64,000 bases of DNA from positions 1 through 64,000 of the forward strand of contig CAZPSA010000002.1 in assembly GCA_964589375.1 (NCBI GenBank), read 5' to 3'. Numbering within the stretch: position 1 is the stretch's first letter; each line of letters begins with the position of its first letter. The position numbers and the translations under genes are program-made. Source of the DNA: CAG-533 sp964589375. Its GTDB lineage: Bacteria > Bacillota_I > Bacilli_A > RF39 > UBA660. Under the pieces are notes generated by a model, which had not been told where the DNA came from, did not search any database, and saw nothing but the letters and a program-made list of their open reading frames with translations. This document shows positions 1 through 9,416 of the stretch, one piece after another.

Positions 1-75
1 AGTCTCCCCCGTGTCAAGTTAATTTTTACCACCAAAAAAGTCTATGATATTAACCCCAAGTTTTTTAAAGCAAAA

Positions 76-1116
76 TTATAAGTTCTCATGATTATCATTA
101 ATTAAGATACCAACTAAAAACATATAAGTAATTAAAGAAGAACCACCATATGAAATAAATGGCAATGTTATTCCAATAATTGGAAATAAGCCAATGTTCA
201 TAAAAATATTAATAACATAATGAAAAAATATAATAAAAAATATTGGATAAAGTAATAATTTATTTTCGCTAATACTTAATAAGTAATAAAAAAATAAAGT
301 ATATACTATTAATAAAAAAATTAATCCTATCATACCAAAATTACTTATATAAAGTGAAAATGCAAAGTCAGTCGGTGCCTCAGGAAAGTATACTATTTTA
401 TCATTTCCCGTAATTCCAGCATTAGCCGTACTGGTTAAAGCCATAGTTATTTGATATCCTTCCATTTTAACAAAATTTGTTAGTCTATCTATTCGATAAA
501 AAAAAGAAGAACCAAAAATATTAATAAATAAATCTTGATATTTAAAATAAAGTATTAAAAATCCACTTATAATTATACTAGCAATTAAAATTAAACTAAT
601 AACATAATATTTATTAATCTTTTTTAATAATAGAAAACTAAGATATATAATTAAATAAAAAATTACTGGCCCCGTATCAGGTTCTAAAAAAGTTAAAATG
701 CACGGAATAAAAACAATAATAGATACAAAAATAAAATATTTAAAATCGCTAGATTGCCAATTACTTGAAATATAATATAAATATAAAATTAAAAATATTT
801 TCATAAATTCACTAGGCTGAAAAGTAAACATTCCAACTGAAAGCCAGCATTTAGCACCATTAACATTGGTTCCCCAAATAAGAGTTATAATTAATAGCAG
901 AATTCCCAACAAATACAAATACAAACTCTTATTGATCAAATAATTTATATTTATCTTACTTAAAACTAAAATTATTAAAAAACCAGCTATATACCAAATT
1001 AAAGCTTTTAAATAATAATCACTATATAAACTCATATATTGGGAAGCATAATAATTATTTGCAATACTAAGGATCATAAATACAAATAAAGTTATTAACA
1101 AATATTTCTTTTTCAT
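76..1116 (-). CDS. SEDS-family cell-wall polymerase (FtsW/RodA/SpoVE type)
   Basis: A 346-residue protein with about ten hydrophobic segments. SEDS proteins are membrane glycosyltransferases that polymerise lipid II with a partner class B PBP. Family signatures are visible: QPSEFMKIF near residue 100, APTDFAFS near 245, and LPFISYGGSSL close to the C-terminus. The length is a little short for the family but complete. The sequence alone does not tell RodA (elongation), FtsW (division) and SpoVE (spore cortex) apart, and no partner PBP gene is in the window. The ATG has no clear Shine-Dalgarno sequence. The gene is divergent from the small gene at 1175. Confidence 0.88.
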   Translation of the reverse strand: MKKKYLLITLFVFMILSIANNYYASQYMSLYSDYYLKALIWYIAGFLIILVLSKININYLINKSLYLYLLGILLLIITLIWGTNVNGAKCWLSVGMFTFQPSEFMKIFLILYLYYISSNWQSSDFKYFIFVSIIVFIPCILTFLEPDTGPVIFYLIIYLSFLLLKKINKYYVISLILIASIIISGFLILYFKYQDLFINIFGSSFFYRIDRLTNFVKMEGYQITMALTSTANAGITGNDKIVYFPEAPTDFAFSLYISNFGMIGLIFLLIVYTLFFYYLLSISENKLLLYPIFFIIFFHYVINIFMNIGLFPIIGITLPFISYGGSSLITYMFLVGILINDNHENL

Positions 1117-1174
1117 ATTATTATTTTGTTCAATTCTAACATTTTATTACATATATTGTATTAATGGAGGGAAA

Positions 1175-1423
1175 ATGGATTTACCGGAAATATTTAAAAA
1201 TAAGATTAATGAAAATTTAGATAATAATAAAAGATCTTTTCGTTCTACGGAAAAAGAGGAAAACTTAGATTTAATACTTAAAAATATCCCAGTAACAGTA
1301 TATATTGAGACCAATAATAAAGAACTTACTACCACTATCATAGGTCGAACGAAAAACTATGTTGTAACTAAAGGCCGAGATGTTATCTACATCAAAGATA
1401 TTAAAACAATTAAAAAAATATAG
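1175..1423 (+). CDS. Small basic protein of unknown function
   Basis: An 82-residue plus-strand gene with a strong ribosome binding site (GGAGGG, 4 nt before ATG) and a terminator hairpin directly after the stop, so it is a real transcription unit although it overlaps an unlikely 64-codon minus-strand frame. The N-terminal 30 residues are charged and probably disordered; the rest looks like a compact beta domain (PVTVYIETNNKELTTTIIGR). The C-terminal part faintly recalls the GerQ/SH3-like coat-protein fold, but this is only an impression. I do not recognise the family. Confidence 0.6.
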   Translation: MDLPEIFKNKINENLDNNKRSFRSTEKEENLDLILKNIPVTVYIETNNKELTTTIIGRTKNYVVTKGRDVIYIKDIKTIKKI

Positions 1424-1453
1424 ATTCCCATAACTAATCTATATTTTTATTTT
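1417..1453 (+). terminator. Intrinsic terminator shared by the 1175 gene and rmuC
   Basis: A 10-bp perfect stem (AATATAGATT / AATCTATATT) with a 9-nt loop, followed on the plus strand by a T-rich run. It overlaps the 3' end of the plus-strand gene, and the restored rmuC reading frame ends inside the loop, so it lies between two convergent genes. Confidence 0.8.
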
Positions 1454-2497
1454 TTTCTTCAATTTCAATATTTACATTATTAATTGATGCAAATCTTTTA
1501 CTTATCTTTTCGGTTGTAGTATGAATATCTTCAACATCTTTTGATACTGTATTAATTGAGCGAGATAATTTATCCCATCTTTCTTTGTAACTCCAAGTTT
1601 ATTTAATTCTTCATGAATTACTTTAGCGTATTTATCTCTTTCCATATTTTTTAAAATCATGCCAATAATAGTTAAAGTACTCATTAAAGTTGTCGGACTA
1701 CATATCCAAACTTTAGATTTATAAGAGTATTCTAATAATTCAGAATGATAAGCATTTATTTCGGCAAATATTGCCTCTGCTGGCAAAAACATAATAGCTT
1801 CAGCAGCCGTTTCTCCTGGCACAATATATTTACTTTTTATAGCGTCAATATGTTTTTTTACATCCACTTTAAATAATTTTGTAGCTTCTTCTCTTTCACC
1901 TTTAGATAAACTTACATCTGTCATTTTTTTATAATGTTCTAAAGGAAACTTAGAATCTATCGCGATAGTCCCTAAAGGATTAGGAGCATATAATATTGCA
2001 TCTGCTATAAAACCATTACTTAATGGAACCTGGGTTTTATATATTTTATCATTAACGCCAAAAACACTATTCAAAATATAATTAAGGCTAGTTTCCCCAA
2101 AAATTCCCCTAGTCTTTTTATCAGTTAAAACACTTTGAAGAGATATAATATCACTTGATAAACCATCTATTTTCTTTTGAGCTTCATCTATTTTACTTAT
2201 TCTCTCAAGTATAGAGGTAAAGGTTTTGTTTGTCTTTTCAAAATTAGCATCTAATCTTTCATTAACTTTATCATTAATATAATTTAAACGATGTTCTATA
2301 ACCGCATTAGTTTCTTTAAAATCATCTTGAATACTTTTACTAAATTCGTATTTAAAATCTCCTAAAGATTTAGTTATATTGTTTTCAAATTTTCCTAATT
2401 TTTCTATTATCTCAGTATTATTATTTTTCTTTGCTAAAACAAAAATAAGTAAAAATATTGTAACAACCAAAAGCCCAATAATTATATAATCAATCAT
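1434..2497 (-). pseudogene. rmuC: RmuC-family protein, frameshifted near its C-terminus
   Basis: RmuC proteins are membrane-anchored, coiled-coil proteins with a PD-(D/E)XK nuclease-like core linked to limiting DNA rearrangements. Visible: an N-terminal membrane segment (residues 3-20), a long coiled coil (about 30-130), and the core with AIDSKFPLEHY near residue 183. The frame opened at 2497 stops at 1502 after about 30 atypical residues. In another frame the normal C-terminus continues from about 1590 (YKERWDKLSRSINTVSKDVE) and ends at 1434. The segment normally between LGV and YKERW is missing, as if a short deletion shifted the frame. The core is intact, so some function may remain; an assembly error is possible. 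Confidence 0.75.
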
Positions 2498-2507
2498 ATT
2501 TTTTCTC

Positions 2508-3095
2508 CTAATCTATATTGTATTTTTTATTAACAAATTTACTTAATATAAACGCTACTCCGACCATTATTCCAATTTTAATTAAAACCTTAGGTTCCTT
2601 AAAACTTTGAAGAAGACTAGTTCCAACAAATCCCCAAAAATATACTAAAAACAACTTACCAATTAAAATTGCAGTAATAAATTTTTTCATATTAACGTTT
2701 GCAAGTCCAGATGCGATATTTATCAAAAATGCGGGCGTAAAAGGAATCGCAATTAAAATAACTAATTCTTCTAAGGAAATATTATTAATTCTTCGTATTA
2801 AGGATTTTAACTTTTTATTTTCTCTTTTATCTAACATATGCATAAAGTGGTTTCTTAATTTATTATTACATAACTTATATGATATATAACAACCAATACA
2901 CGTAAAAAACCAACTTAAAATAAAACCGGTAATGGTTCCCATATAATAAAAATTAATTGTTATAAATATTGCTAGCGGTAAAAGAGGCAAAATGGATTCA
3001 ATTATAATTAAAAAACAAGCTAAAATTGGAGCAAATCCTCCCAAAGTATCAAAAAGTAAATTAATAATACTGCTTAAATATTCTATAAAATCCAT
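2508..3095 (-). CDS. TVP38/TMEM64 (SNARE-associated/DedA-like) membrane protein
   Basis: 195 residues, mostly hydrophobic, about five to six membrane segments. The motif region around IPFTPAFLINIASGLANVNM (residues 120-139) matches the VTT/DedA domain core, where a conserved proline and glycines form re-entrant loops. Family members act in membrane lipid handling, including phospholipid scrambling; the substrate here is unknown. It lies 10 nt upstream of rmuC and is probably cotranscribed. Confidence 0.75.
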   Translation of the reverse strand: MDFIEYLSSIINLLFDTLGGFAPILACFLIIIESILPLLPLAIFITINFYYMGTITGFILSWFFTCIGCYISYKLCNNKLRNHFMHMLDKRENKKLKSLIRRINNISLEELVILIAIPFTPAFLINIASGLANVNMKKFITAILIGKLFLVYFWGFVGTSLLQSFKEPKVLIKIGIMVGVAFILSKFVNKKYNID

Positions 3096-3132
3096 AAATT
3101 AATTATACAAAAAATTAGACTTAATTAAAAGT

Positions 3133-3348
3133 CTAATTTGCAACATAAGTGGTATCATATCCATAAGCTTCTAAAATCATTGTAACCTTTTTAGCTTTTA
3201 CGCCACTATGACAATAAAAATAATATTTTTTACTTTTGTCTAAGTAAAGATTATGATTATTTATTAAATTTTCATATGGTTTATAGTTTACATCAAGATC
3301 AATAAATACACCTTCATTATGATACTCACTTCTTTTTATCATCTTCAT
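3133..3348 (-). CDS. Short rhodanese-like domain protein
   Basis: 71 residues. The active-site loop YFYCHSGVKAKK (Cys near residue 46) and the following helix (VTMILEAYGYDTTYV) match the C-terminal half of single-domain rhodaneses (about 100 residues, persulfide transfer). The N-terminal part is reduced, keeping only an IDLD strand in place of the usual IDVR. It is either a minimal rhodanese or a truncated one. No strong ribosome binding site is visible, so the start is uncertain. Confidence 0.65.
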   Translation of the reverse strand: MKMIKRSEYHNEGVFIDLDVNYKPYENLINNHNLYLDKSKKYYFYCHSGVKAKKVTMILEAYGYDTTYVAN

Positions 3349-3406
3349 ATTATATATTATTCTTTAAAGTTAAAATGAAATAATTAATATATCTCATTTA
3401 TGCATC

Positions 3407-3431
3407 AAAAAAGAAGATAACATACCTTCTT
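3407..3431 (-). terminator. Terminator after the TasA-like gene
   Basis: On the minus strand AAGAAG, a 9-nt loop, then CTTCTT followed by a T run, 11 nt after the stop of the 3442 gene. Confidence 0.6.
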
Positions 3432-3441
3432 ATTTATTATA

Positions 3442-4041
3442 TTAATCAGCAGATGTAACTGTAACATGAGCCGCAAATTTGGCTTTTTGATTGGCATTTT
3501 GATCAGTTTCTTTATTAAAGAAAAATATTCTAAGAGAATAGTTATGATCTAAACCATCAGCATTATTAAAATATGGTGTTTCTGTCCCAAGTAAAATGGT
3601 ACTTGTACCAGTACTAATTTTTCCGGAAGCTGATACTACCAAACTAGTTGTATCACTTTCACTTTTAGTACCAGTTAAGAAGTATGATAATTCATTATCT
3701 AAAAAAGTATTATTATCAACAACTAAATTTAACTTATATTTCATTTGTAAATCAGTCGTATTTGTTCCTTTAATTGTAAAATCTTTTCTAATCCAAGCAT
3801 CAGCATCATTTGGATTTTCGCTTTCAGTTCCCCTTGGATATATTTTAGTATTAGTCGGGAAAACTAATTCATTATCATTATTTTGAAAAGATATTTTCAT
3901 TTCTCCAGCATCCATGGTAATTGTTGAAACTGTTTCAGAACCTTCAATTATGGCACTAAAATACGCATAAGAAACTCCTAAAATTGCTACTACTAAAAGT
4001 GCCACTAAACATACACTTATAATATTTTTATTCTTCTTCAT
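3442..4041 (-). CDS. TasA/CalY (camelysin)-like exported protein
   Basis: 199 residues. The N-terminal hydrophobic segment ends in GVSYAYFSA, the pattern of the SipW-dependent signal peptides found in TasA, CalY and related biofilm-fibre or camelysin proteins. The mature part begins with a beta-rich domain (ETVSTITMDAGEMKISF) and contains DLQMKYKLNLVVD, also typical. Likely role: secreted or surface fibre protein, cleaved by a SipW-type signal peptidase that is not encoded in this window. A paralog lies at 43888. The gene has its own promoter and terminator, so it is transcribed apart from virD4. Confidence 0.75.
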   Translation of the reverse strand: MKKNKNIISVCLVALLVVAILGVSYAYFSAIIEGSETVSTITMDAGEMKISFQNNDNELVFPTNTKIYPRGTESENPNDADAWIRKDFTIKGTNTTDLQMKYKLNLVVDNNTFLDNELSYFLTGTKSESDTTSLVVSASGKISTGTSTILLGTETPYFNNADGLDHNYSLRIFFFNKETDQNANQKAKFAAHVTVTSAD

Positions 4042-4063
4042 TTTTAACCTACCTTCTTAAAAT

Positions 4064-4092
4064 ATTTTACAATAACAACTATTAATTTTCAA
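4064..4092 (-). promoter_or_regulatory. Sigma-A-type promoter for the TasA-like gene
   Basis: On the minus strand TTGAAA, 17 nt, TAAAAT; each box differs from consensus by one base. It sits directly after the virD4 stop codon and about 25 nt before the TasA-like ATG. Confidence 0.65.
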
Positions 4093-4093
4093 C

Positions 4094-6496
4094 CTAAGAA
4101 TTATCGTCATCAAAGAAATCATCATAATATTGATCATCAGTTATATCCCCAACAACAACACTATCATTATCAATATTTACAGTTGGTTCTTCAGCTAATT
4201 TACTATTATCATCCTTTTTAATAAAATCATCAAATTTTTGAACCATTGTCATATCTAATTTATCATAATCTTCTTCTTTTGTTTTACTAGGTTTAACTAA
4301 AATATTTTTCTTTTGTTTTTCTTCCTCTTCTAATTTAGCAATCTGCTCATCAATTCTCTTAACTAAATTATCAATATCAAATTTTGACTCTTCAGCTTTT
4401 TTATTAAACTTATCTTCTTTTATTTCCTCTTCAAAAGATAATTTATCAATATTTTTATCTGGAACCGGATTTATAAATGAATTATTATTCACATCATTAT
4501 TTAAAGTCTCTTCTAAACTTTCCCCATAATCATTTTTCTTTGGCTTACTATTTGTACTATAGAACGGTGATAAATTAAAGTCATTTAAACTATCTGAGCT
4601 TGCTTTAACATTTAAATCCGTATCTAGTTTACTAGGCATAAGACCATTTGAAAAAGGATTTAAGTTATTCGGTATATTTTCATTTATTATATCTTTATTA
4701 CTAGCAGGAGGCTCTACGGGATTAACATTTTGCTTAGCTCCATTATTAGCATTATTATTATCTAGTGCTTCAAAAAGTTTATTTCTCTTTTTAACTTTAA
4801 CAAATTCCTTTATATCAAATAACGCTATATTATGTTTTTCTCTCTCAACTAATTCGCCATTACCAAAATTATTACCCCAATCAATTTCAAAGCTAGGTGT
4901 CATCTTTGTTCTAAAAGGATTTAATCTTGATCTAAGAATTATTACTTCAAACATTTTTAATTTTTGTAAATCAGAAACTGTTATTAATGGCTGAGAAGCA
5001 GTTTTTTCTTTTTCTTTTGATTTAACTTCTCCACATAGTTTACTTATTTCTTCTAAAGCAGCAAGTTCAGTTGTCATTAAGTATATAATATTTCCACAGT
5101 TACTTCTTATTGTTTCAGCTTGGTCTTTACCATAAACATCATTAAGTTGGGCAAAATTTTGAATAACAAACGTAAATCTTATTCTTCTTGAACGAGCCGC
5201 TGTTACCATAGTAGTTACATCCTTAAGTGGTGGCATATTAGCAAACTCATCTAAAATAAAGTTAGTTCTAAATGGTAATTTCCCTTTAGGATAAGTTTGA
5301 GCAACATCAATTAAAGTTTCGTAAACTTGTTTTAAGAAAATTGTTGCAAGCGCATGATAAGTTGTCTTTTCGTCATGAATAATCATAAAAACTGCCGTTT
5401 TTTGCGTACCAATCTCTCTCATATTAAAATCACTATAAGAAAGCATTTCTGATAATTGCTCACGTGAAGCAAATAGTCTTATTTTCTGTCTAAATACGGA
5501 TAAAATACTACCTTTAGTTTCATTTGGTGCATTAATTGTATTTGAAGCAAATACATAAGCATTAGAGTTTTCTCCCTTTAAGGTAAAATACTCTTTAGTA
5601 TAATTACTAGTGGCAAAATTTTCTTCACCAACCGTGGACATATAATTAATTGAATTTAAATTAATCTCATCTTCTTTAGCATCTTCAAACAAACCTAGTG
5701 CTAACCCCGAAAAGAAATCGGATGCTGATTTTTCCCAAAATGGATCATTTTTATTTTCAGGATCATACAAAATATTATGAGCAACATCATCTAAAAGTTC
5801 AACTGCTTTATCAGTATTTCCTTCTTTATATAATTGATAAGGTAATGTAAGCGGATTCCATGCATTACCCATATTCGGATTACGGAAATTTAATACAACT
5901 ATCTTATAACCCTTACTTCTTAGAAATTCTGAATGGTCTCGGTATAATTCACCTTTAGGGTCAGTCGCGATAATAGACTCACCATGTCTTGCTAAAGTCT
6001 GAATCTGAGCATTAACAACACAAGATGATTTTCCTGAGCCAGTCGCACCTATTATCAAACTATGATACTCGCCATTATCAACCCAAATATTCTTACCATC
6101 ATTAATAAGAGGCATCCCAGCTGCATCACTTTCTTGATCTTTAATTACAACTTTAGCAACATCATTATCTTTCTTTATTTCTTCAGGTTTAGCCCATCTA
6201 CTATAACCCTTATCCTCTTTTTCTTTAAAAGAAAGACCAATTCCCTTAGAACCTTTATCTCTTTCAAAAATATATGAAGAAACACTTAAAAAAATTGCAA
6301 TCATAACCGCCAAAAAAACCACTAATGTTGGAAGTATATACGGACTAACAAACCCCGCAAAAAAATTTAAACCATAAAATTCTGCTGTATTTAAAAGTGA
6401 AGATACATTTATTACTGCTAATGAAGACAGAATAAGTAAAAATATACAAAATATTATAAAAATTATTAAATCTTTGGGTTTAACTCTAAATTTCAT
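4094..6496 (-). CDS. VirD4/TraG-type coupling ATPase of a type IV secretion system
   Basis: 800 residues. Two N-terminal membrane segments (about 11-32 and 46-72) precede a FtsK/TraG-type motor: Walker A GATGSGKSS at 150-158, then IIATDPKGELYRDHSEFL, PFWEKSASDF, and Walker B FILDEFANMP near 415. Coupling proteins recruit substrates to the channel. The motor ends near residue 590; the remaining roughly 200 residues are Asn-, Asp- and Lys-rich, acidic and probably disordered, possibly for substrate docking. It is the last gene of the T4SS-like locus in transcription order. The ribosome binding site AAGGAG supports the start. No relaxase gene is nearby. Confidence 0.9.
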   Translation of the reverse strand: MKFRVKPKDLIIFIIFCIFLLILSSLAVINVSSLLNTAEFYGLNFFAGFVSPYILPTLVVFLAVMIAIFLSVSSYIFERDKGSKGIGLSFKEKEDKGYSRWAKPEEIKKDNDVAKVVIKDQESDAAGMPLINDGKNIWVDNGEYHSLIIGATGSGKSSCVVNAQIQTLARHGESIIATDPKGELYRDHSEFLRSKGYKIVVLNFRNPNMGNAWNPLTLPYQLYKEGNTDKAVELLDDVAHNILYDPENKNDPFWEKSASDFFSGLALGLFEDAKEDEINLNSINYMSTVGEENFATSNYTKEYFTLKGENSNAYVFASNTINAPNETKGSILSVFRQKIRLFASREQLSEMLSYSDFNMREIGTQKTAVFMIIHDEKTTYHALATIFLKQVYETLIDVAQTYPKGKLPFRTNFILDEFANMPPLKDVTTMVTAARSRRIRFTFVIQNFAQLNDVYGKDQAETIRSNCGNIIYLMTTELAALEEISKLCGEVKSKEKEKTASQPLITVSDLQKLKMFEVIILRSRLNPFRTKMTPSFEIDWGNNFGNGELVEREKHNIALFDIKEFVKVKKRNKLFEALDNNNANNGAKQNVNPVEPPASNKDIINENIPNNLNPFSNGLMPSKLDTDLNVKASSDSLNDFNLSPFYSTNSKPKKNDYGESLEETLNNDVNNNSFINPVPDKNIDKLSFEEEIKEDKFNKKAEESKFDIDNLVKRIDEQIAKLEEEEKQKKNILVKPSKTKEEDYDKLDMTMVQKFDDFIKKDDNSKLAEEPTVNIDNDSVVVGDITDDQYYDDFFDDDNS

Positions 6497-6551
6497 AAGA
6501 TCAAGCTCCTTGCAATAAATATTATATTATATTATAAACTTTTTTTCTACA

Positions 6552-7280
6552 TTAATTATTAGAATTTTTAACTTTGTAATAGGTATAAAAACCAAAGATA
6601 AAAATAGCAACTGCCAGTAACGCATAAAGAAAAACAATTAAAACATTACTTTGGTTCTCATTTAAAAATGTACTACTTGCGCTGATAGTTTTGTTTTTAT
6701 CAATCTCAACTGAAATTTCCTTATTTTTATAGTTACTTCTATTTAGATACCAAGTATAAATGTTATCAGATACTTTATCAGCATTATGGCTTACGACATT
6801 ATAAGAAATAGTAACATTTAAAGTTAAATTATCTAAATACGGGTAATTGTCAAATAAAGTACATCCCTTGCTAGTATTAGAATTAATATATAGTTTATCA
6901 CCTACATTTTTAATGGATTTATTTCCATAGTATATCAATAATGGTGTTTTTTTATAATCATCTTCTAAAAAAGAATTACTAAACTTTAAACCATAATCGC
7001 CATTATTATCAAATATAATTTTATTGTAGTAAGAATAACCATCGACTTTAGTAGCACTAGTATAATCGTTCATATTACTTTCATCACTAACGATCTCTAA
7101 ATTACTATAAACATCAATTATTTCTTTATAAGTACTACCACCAGAAAAGACAATATCTTTTTTATTATTAATAATTAATTCATCACTTATCTTATCGTTA
7201 GAAATATTAACGTTATATGTCGCATCACATCCACAAAGTAACAAAACAAATCCAATTAAGCAAAATACTTTTCTCTTCAT
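6552..7280 (-). CDS. Lipoprotein with C-terminal membrane segment
   Basis: The start at 7280 has AAGGAG 6 nt upstream; an ATG 15 nt earlier lacks one. The signal peptide ends in a lipobox (FVLLLCGCDA), so the protein is probably lipid-anchored at Cys near residue 17-19, and a second membrane segment near the C-terminus (VLIVFLYALLAVAIFIFGF) is unusual for a lipoprotein. The central part is beta-rich and not recognised. Its position between the NlpC/P60 protein and virD4 suggests a structural part of the envelope complex. Confidence 0.65.
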   Translation of the reverse strand: MKRKVFCLIGFVLLLCGCDATYNVNISNDKISDELIINNKKDIVFSGGSTYKEIIDVYSNLEIVSDESNMNDYTSATKVDGYSYYNKIIFDNNGDYGLKFSNSFLEDDYKKTPLLIYYGNKSIKNVGDKLYINSNTSKGCTLFDNYPYLDNLTLNVTISYNVVSHNADKVSDNIYTWYLNRSNYKNKEISVEIDKNKTISASSTFLNENQSNVLIVFLYALLAVAIFIFGFYTYYKVKNSNN

Positions 7281-7288
7281 ATTTCTCC

Positions 7289-8416
7289 TTAACAATTGCT
7301 AGCAAAATAATTACTCATACTTTTTATTTGCATTCCATAGGCATTAATTTTTGCTTGGTCATATGTACTAAATATTAGTCCAATTTTTCCAGCAGACTCT
7401 ACCGTCGTAAAATAATCGCCATTATTTTGCAGAATTAAAACGATATGCCCAGTACTAACTAATATATCACCAGCACCAGCTTCTGCCCAAGATATTGGAG
7501 TAGATATATCTAAAAAACCATAGGTTGTCATTGAAAAGTTTCGACCAAGGACATTTCCAACTGCCCAAGATACAAAACCAGAACAATCATAACCAACATT
7601 ATAATAGTAATAATCTCCAGAATATGATTCTGCCGTAGGCGACCCTAAATTGCCGTCAACCCCCATATAAGTTGTCCCAGAGTGGCCACCACCCCAATAA
7701 TATGGAATACGGTAACCATATTCTCCAACCCCTTTAACTAAAGTACTAGCTACCTCAGCTACGGTTTCTTTATTGCAACTGCTTTTAGCAATACTTAATA
7801 TTTCTTCATTTAATTTATTATAATTTTCTGAACCAATAGCACTAATTAAGGAAACAGTCAGTAAATTATTACCAGTTGTTCCACCTTCGACACTTCCACC
7901 ACTAGAAAAAGAACCATTACTATTACTGCCTGATGACATTTGCGCACTATTACTATTATTTACTATATCCAAATTAGCACCATTATTAGAAGTTAAAAGA
8001 GTTAAAAACATAATAAATATAAGCGCTGCTCCGCCGCCAACTGCACATATTATAAGTTTAGTTTTTAAAGATATTTTCTTTTTACCAAATAAATTAAGCC
8101 CGTTTTTTAAGGCAGTATTTCCATTGGCATCTTTACTATTATCACTACTTTTGGAATTATTATCATCAGCTCCATCATAACTATTATCTGCAACCGAATT
8201 TTCTGGCTTATTCAAATCATTTTGCCTAGCATTAAAATCAATTACATTATTATCAAGATTATTATCTTCTTCAACCATATCTTCTTCATAATCTAAAGCA
8301 CTTGTTCCATCATAATAACCATACCCACTATTTCTTCTTAAATCACTAACAATATGGGCCTTATTACTATAACCATTAAAAGAGGTAATATTTTGTTTTT
8401 TACCATTACTATCCAT
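7289..8416 (-). CDS. Membrane-anchored NlpC/P60 peptidoglycan hydrolase
   Basis: 375 residues: about 117 cytoplasmic, Asn/Asp-rich disordered residues, one membrane helix (about 120-145, IICAVGGGAALIFIMFLTLL), a Ser/Gly linker, then a C-terminal NlpC/P60 domain with YDCSGFVSWA (catalytic Cys near 278) and TGHIVLIL (catalytic His near 320). Such enzymes cut peptide stems of peptidoglycan and are a standard part of Gram-positive T4SS, where they open the wall for the channel. The catalytic residues look intact. The long acidic N-terminal tail is unusual and may bind other components. Confidence 0.85.
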   Translation of the reverse strand: MDSNGKKQNITSFNGYSNKAHIVSDLRRNSGYGYYDGTSALDYEEDMVEEDNNLDNNVIDFNARQNDLNKPENSVADNSYDGADDNNSKSSDNSKDANGNTALKNGLNLFGKKKISLKTKLIICAVGGGAALIFIMFLTLLTSNNGANLDIVNNSNSAQMSSGSNSNGSFSSGGSVEGGTTGNNLLTVSLISAIGSENYNKLNEEILSIAKSSCNKETVAEVASTLVKGVGEYGYRIPYYWGGGHSGTTYMGVDGNLGSPTAESYSGDYYYYNVGYDCSGFVSWAVGNVLGRNFSMTTYGFLDISTPISWAEAGAGDILVSTGHIVLILQNNGDYFTTVESAGKIGLIFSTYDQAKINAYGMQIKSMSNYFASNC

Positions 8417-8433
8417 TATATTACCTCCTTTCT

Positions 8434-8907
8434 TTAATTAATAACTACTTTATAGTCCATTACACTATTTTCCCAAAAATAAAACTTATTTCCGGCACTA
8501 TCAAGAACGTATAAACCTTTTTTGCCATCATCTGAGATACTTCCATATTTAGAAACTAAAGCACTTTCAAACTTTAATGTTTTAATCTCATTAATATAAT
8601 AAAGAAATGACTCATAATCAGAAAATCTATCTTCCTTTTCTTCTTCATCAAGTAATTCATAAGCTTTCTCAGGATAGTATAACATAAAATTAACATACTC
8701 TGCTAAATACTTTTTAGCTAACTGTTCTTTATCAACATAAATTGGAATTATTTCATTTATTTTATAATCTTTTATATAATTACCACTATCATTTTGAAAA
8801 TAAAACTCATCTTCGTTTTTATTTATAATAAAAGCACTAATAATAGCTAAAATAATAAAGAAAGCACAAACAATTAATACTTTTTTATTATAAGTTAGAT
8901 TATTCAT
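8434..8907 (-). CDS. Small membrane-anchored protein in the T4SS locus
   Basis: 157 residues from the ATG at 8907, chosen because AGGGGTGAT precedes it and because upstream starts would overlap the previous gene by 86 nt. The chosen start overlaps the upstream stop by 8 nt (ATGAATAA), typical of translational coupling. One N-terminal membrane helix, then about 125 extracytoplasmic residues of alpha/beta character. Size, topology and position resemble TcpC/VirB8-like proteins of conjugation systems, but no diagnostic motif is visible. Confidence 0.6.
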   Translation of the reverse strand: MNNLTYNKKVLIVCAFFIILAIISAFIINKNEDEFYFQNDSGNYIKDYKINEIIPIYVDKEQLAKKYLAEYVNFMLYYPEKAYELLDEEEKEDRFSDYESFLYYINEIKTLKFESALVSKYGSISDDGKKGLYVLDSAGNKFYFWENSVMDYKVVIN

Positions 8908-9406
8908 TAATATCACCCCTATTTTTAAATATTTCTCCATTATAAGGCGTAACATCATATATATTATTTTCTTTATTAGTTTCAATTATCAAATAATAAT
9001 CATCCATTATCTTTAAACTATCAATTGTTTCTTCCATCAAATAACCCGAAACATAAAATTTATTATTATCTTGATACATTTTTTTAGCTTGAAATGTAGT
9101 TTTATTTTTAATTTCTCCGGTATAATTATAAATATTATCTTTATTTATATTATGTTTATTCTTATATTCATCATTAAGCAAAGTTAATAAATCATCAGCA
9201 TTCTTACTTTTAATTACATTTAAATAACGATTAACACAGTTTTCAATTGTAAAAAAATTAGAATAATTGGTTACTATTTTATATTTATCTTCACTTAACC
9301 CTTCATTTTTATTATCTTTTTTATTAAGTACTAAAACTAGTAATATTATAAATATTCCTAAAATTATTATTAAATATAAATCCTTTTTATCTTTTATTAT
9401 CTTCAT
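8900..9406 (-). CDS. Small membrane-anchored protein, possible TcpC/VirB8-like partner
   Basis: 168 residues from ATG 9406 (AGGAAA just upstream). One N-terminal membrane helix (LYLIIILGIFIILLVLVL) then a soluble domain with NCVNRYLNVIKSKNADDLLTL, a helix pattern seen at the start of NTF2-like folds such as those in TcpC/VirB8, followed by strands ending in YDVTPYNGEI. It overlaps the next gene by 8 nt, and the two proteins have the same architecture, so they may pair. The family assignment is inference. Confidence 0.55.
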   Translation of the reverse strand: MKIIKDKKDLYLIIILGIFIILLVLVLNKKDNKNEGLSEDKYKIVTNYSNFFTIENCVNRYLNVIKSKNADDLLTLLNDEYKNKHNINKDNIYNYTGEIKNKTTFQAKKMYQDNNKFYVSGYLMEETIDSLKIMDDYYLIIETNKENNIYDVTPYNGEIFKNRGDINE

Positions 9407-9416
9407 ATCTAGTTTC

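Noticed and set aside
1..17. The first bases (AGTCTCCCCCGTGTCA) could be the 3' end of a plus-strand tRNA cut by the window edge; on the minus strand TTGACA could be a -35 box.
   Set aside because: Only about 16 bases are visible, so neither the T-arm nor a matching -10 can be verified.
1147..1341. A 64-codon minus-strand frame opposite the small plus-strand gene.
   Set aside because: No ribosome binding site; the plus-strand gene has a strong one and a terminator.
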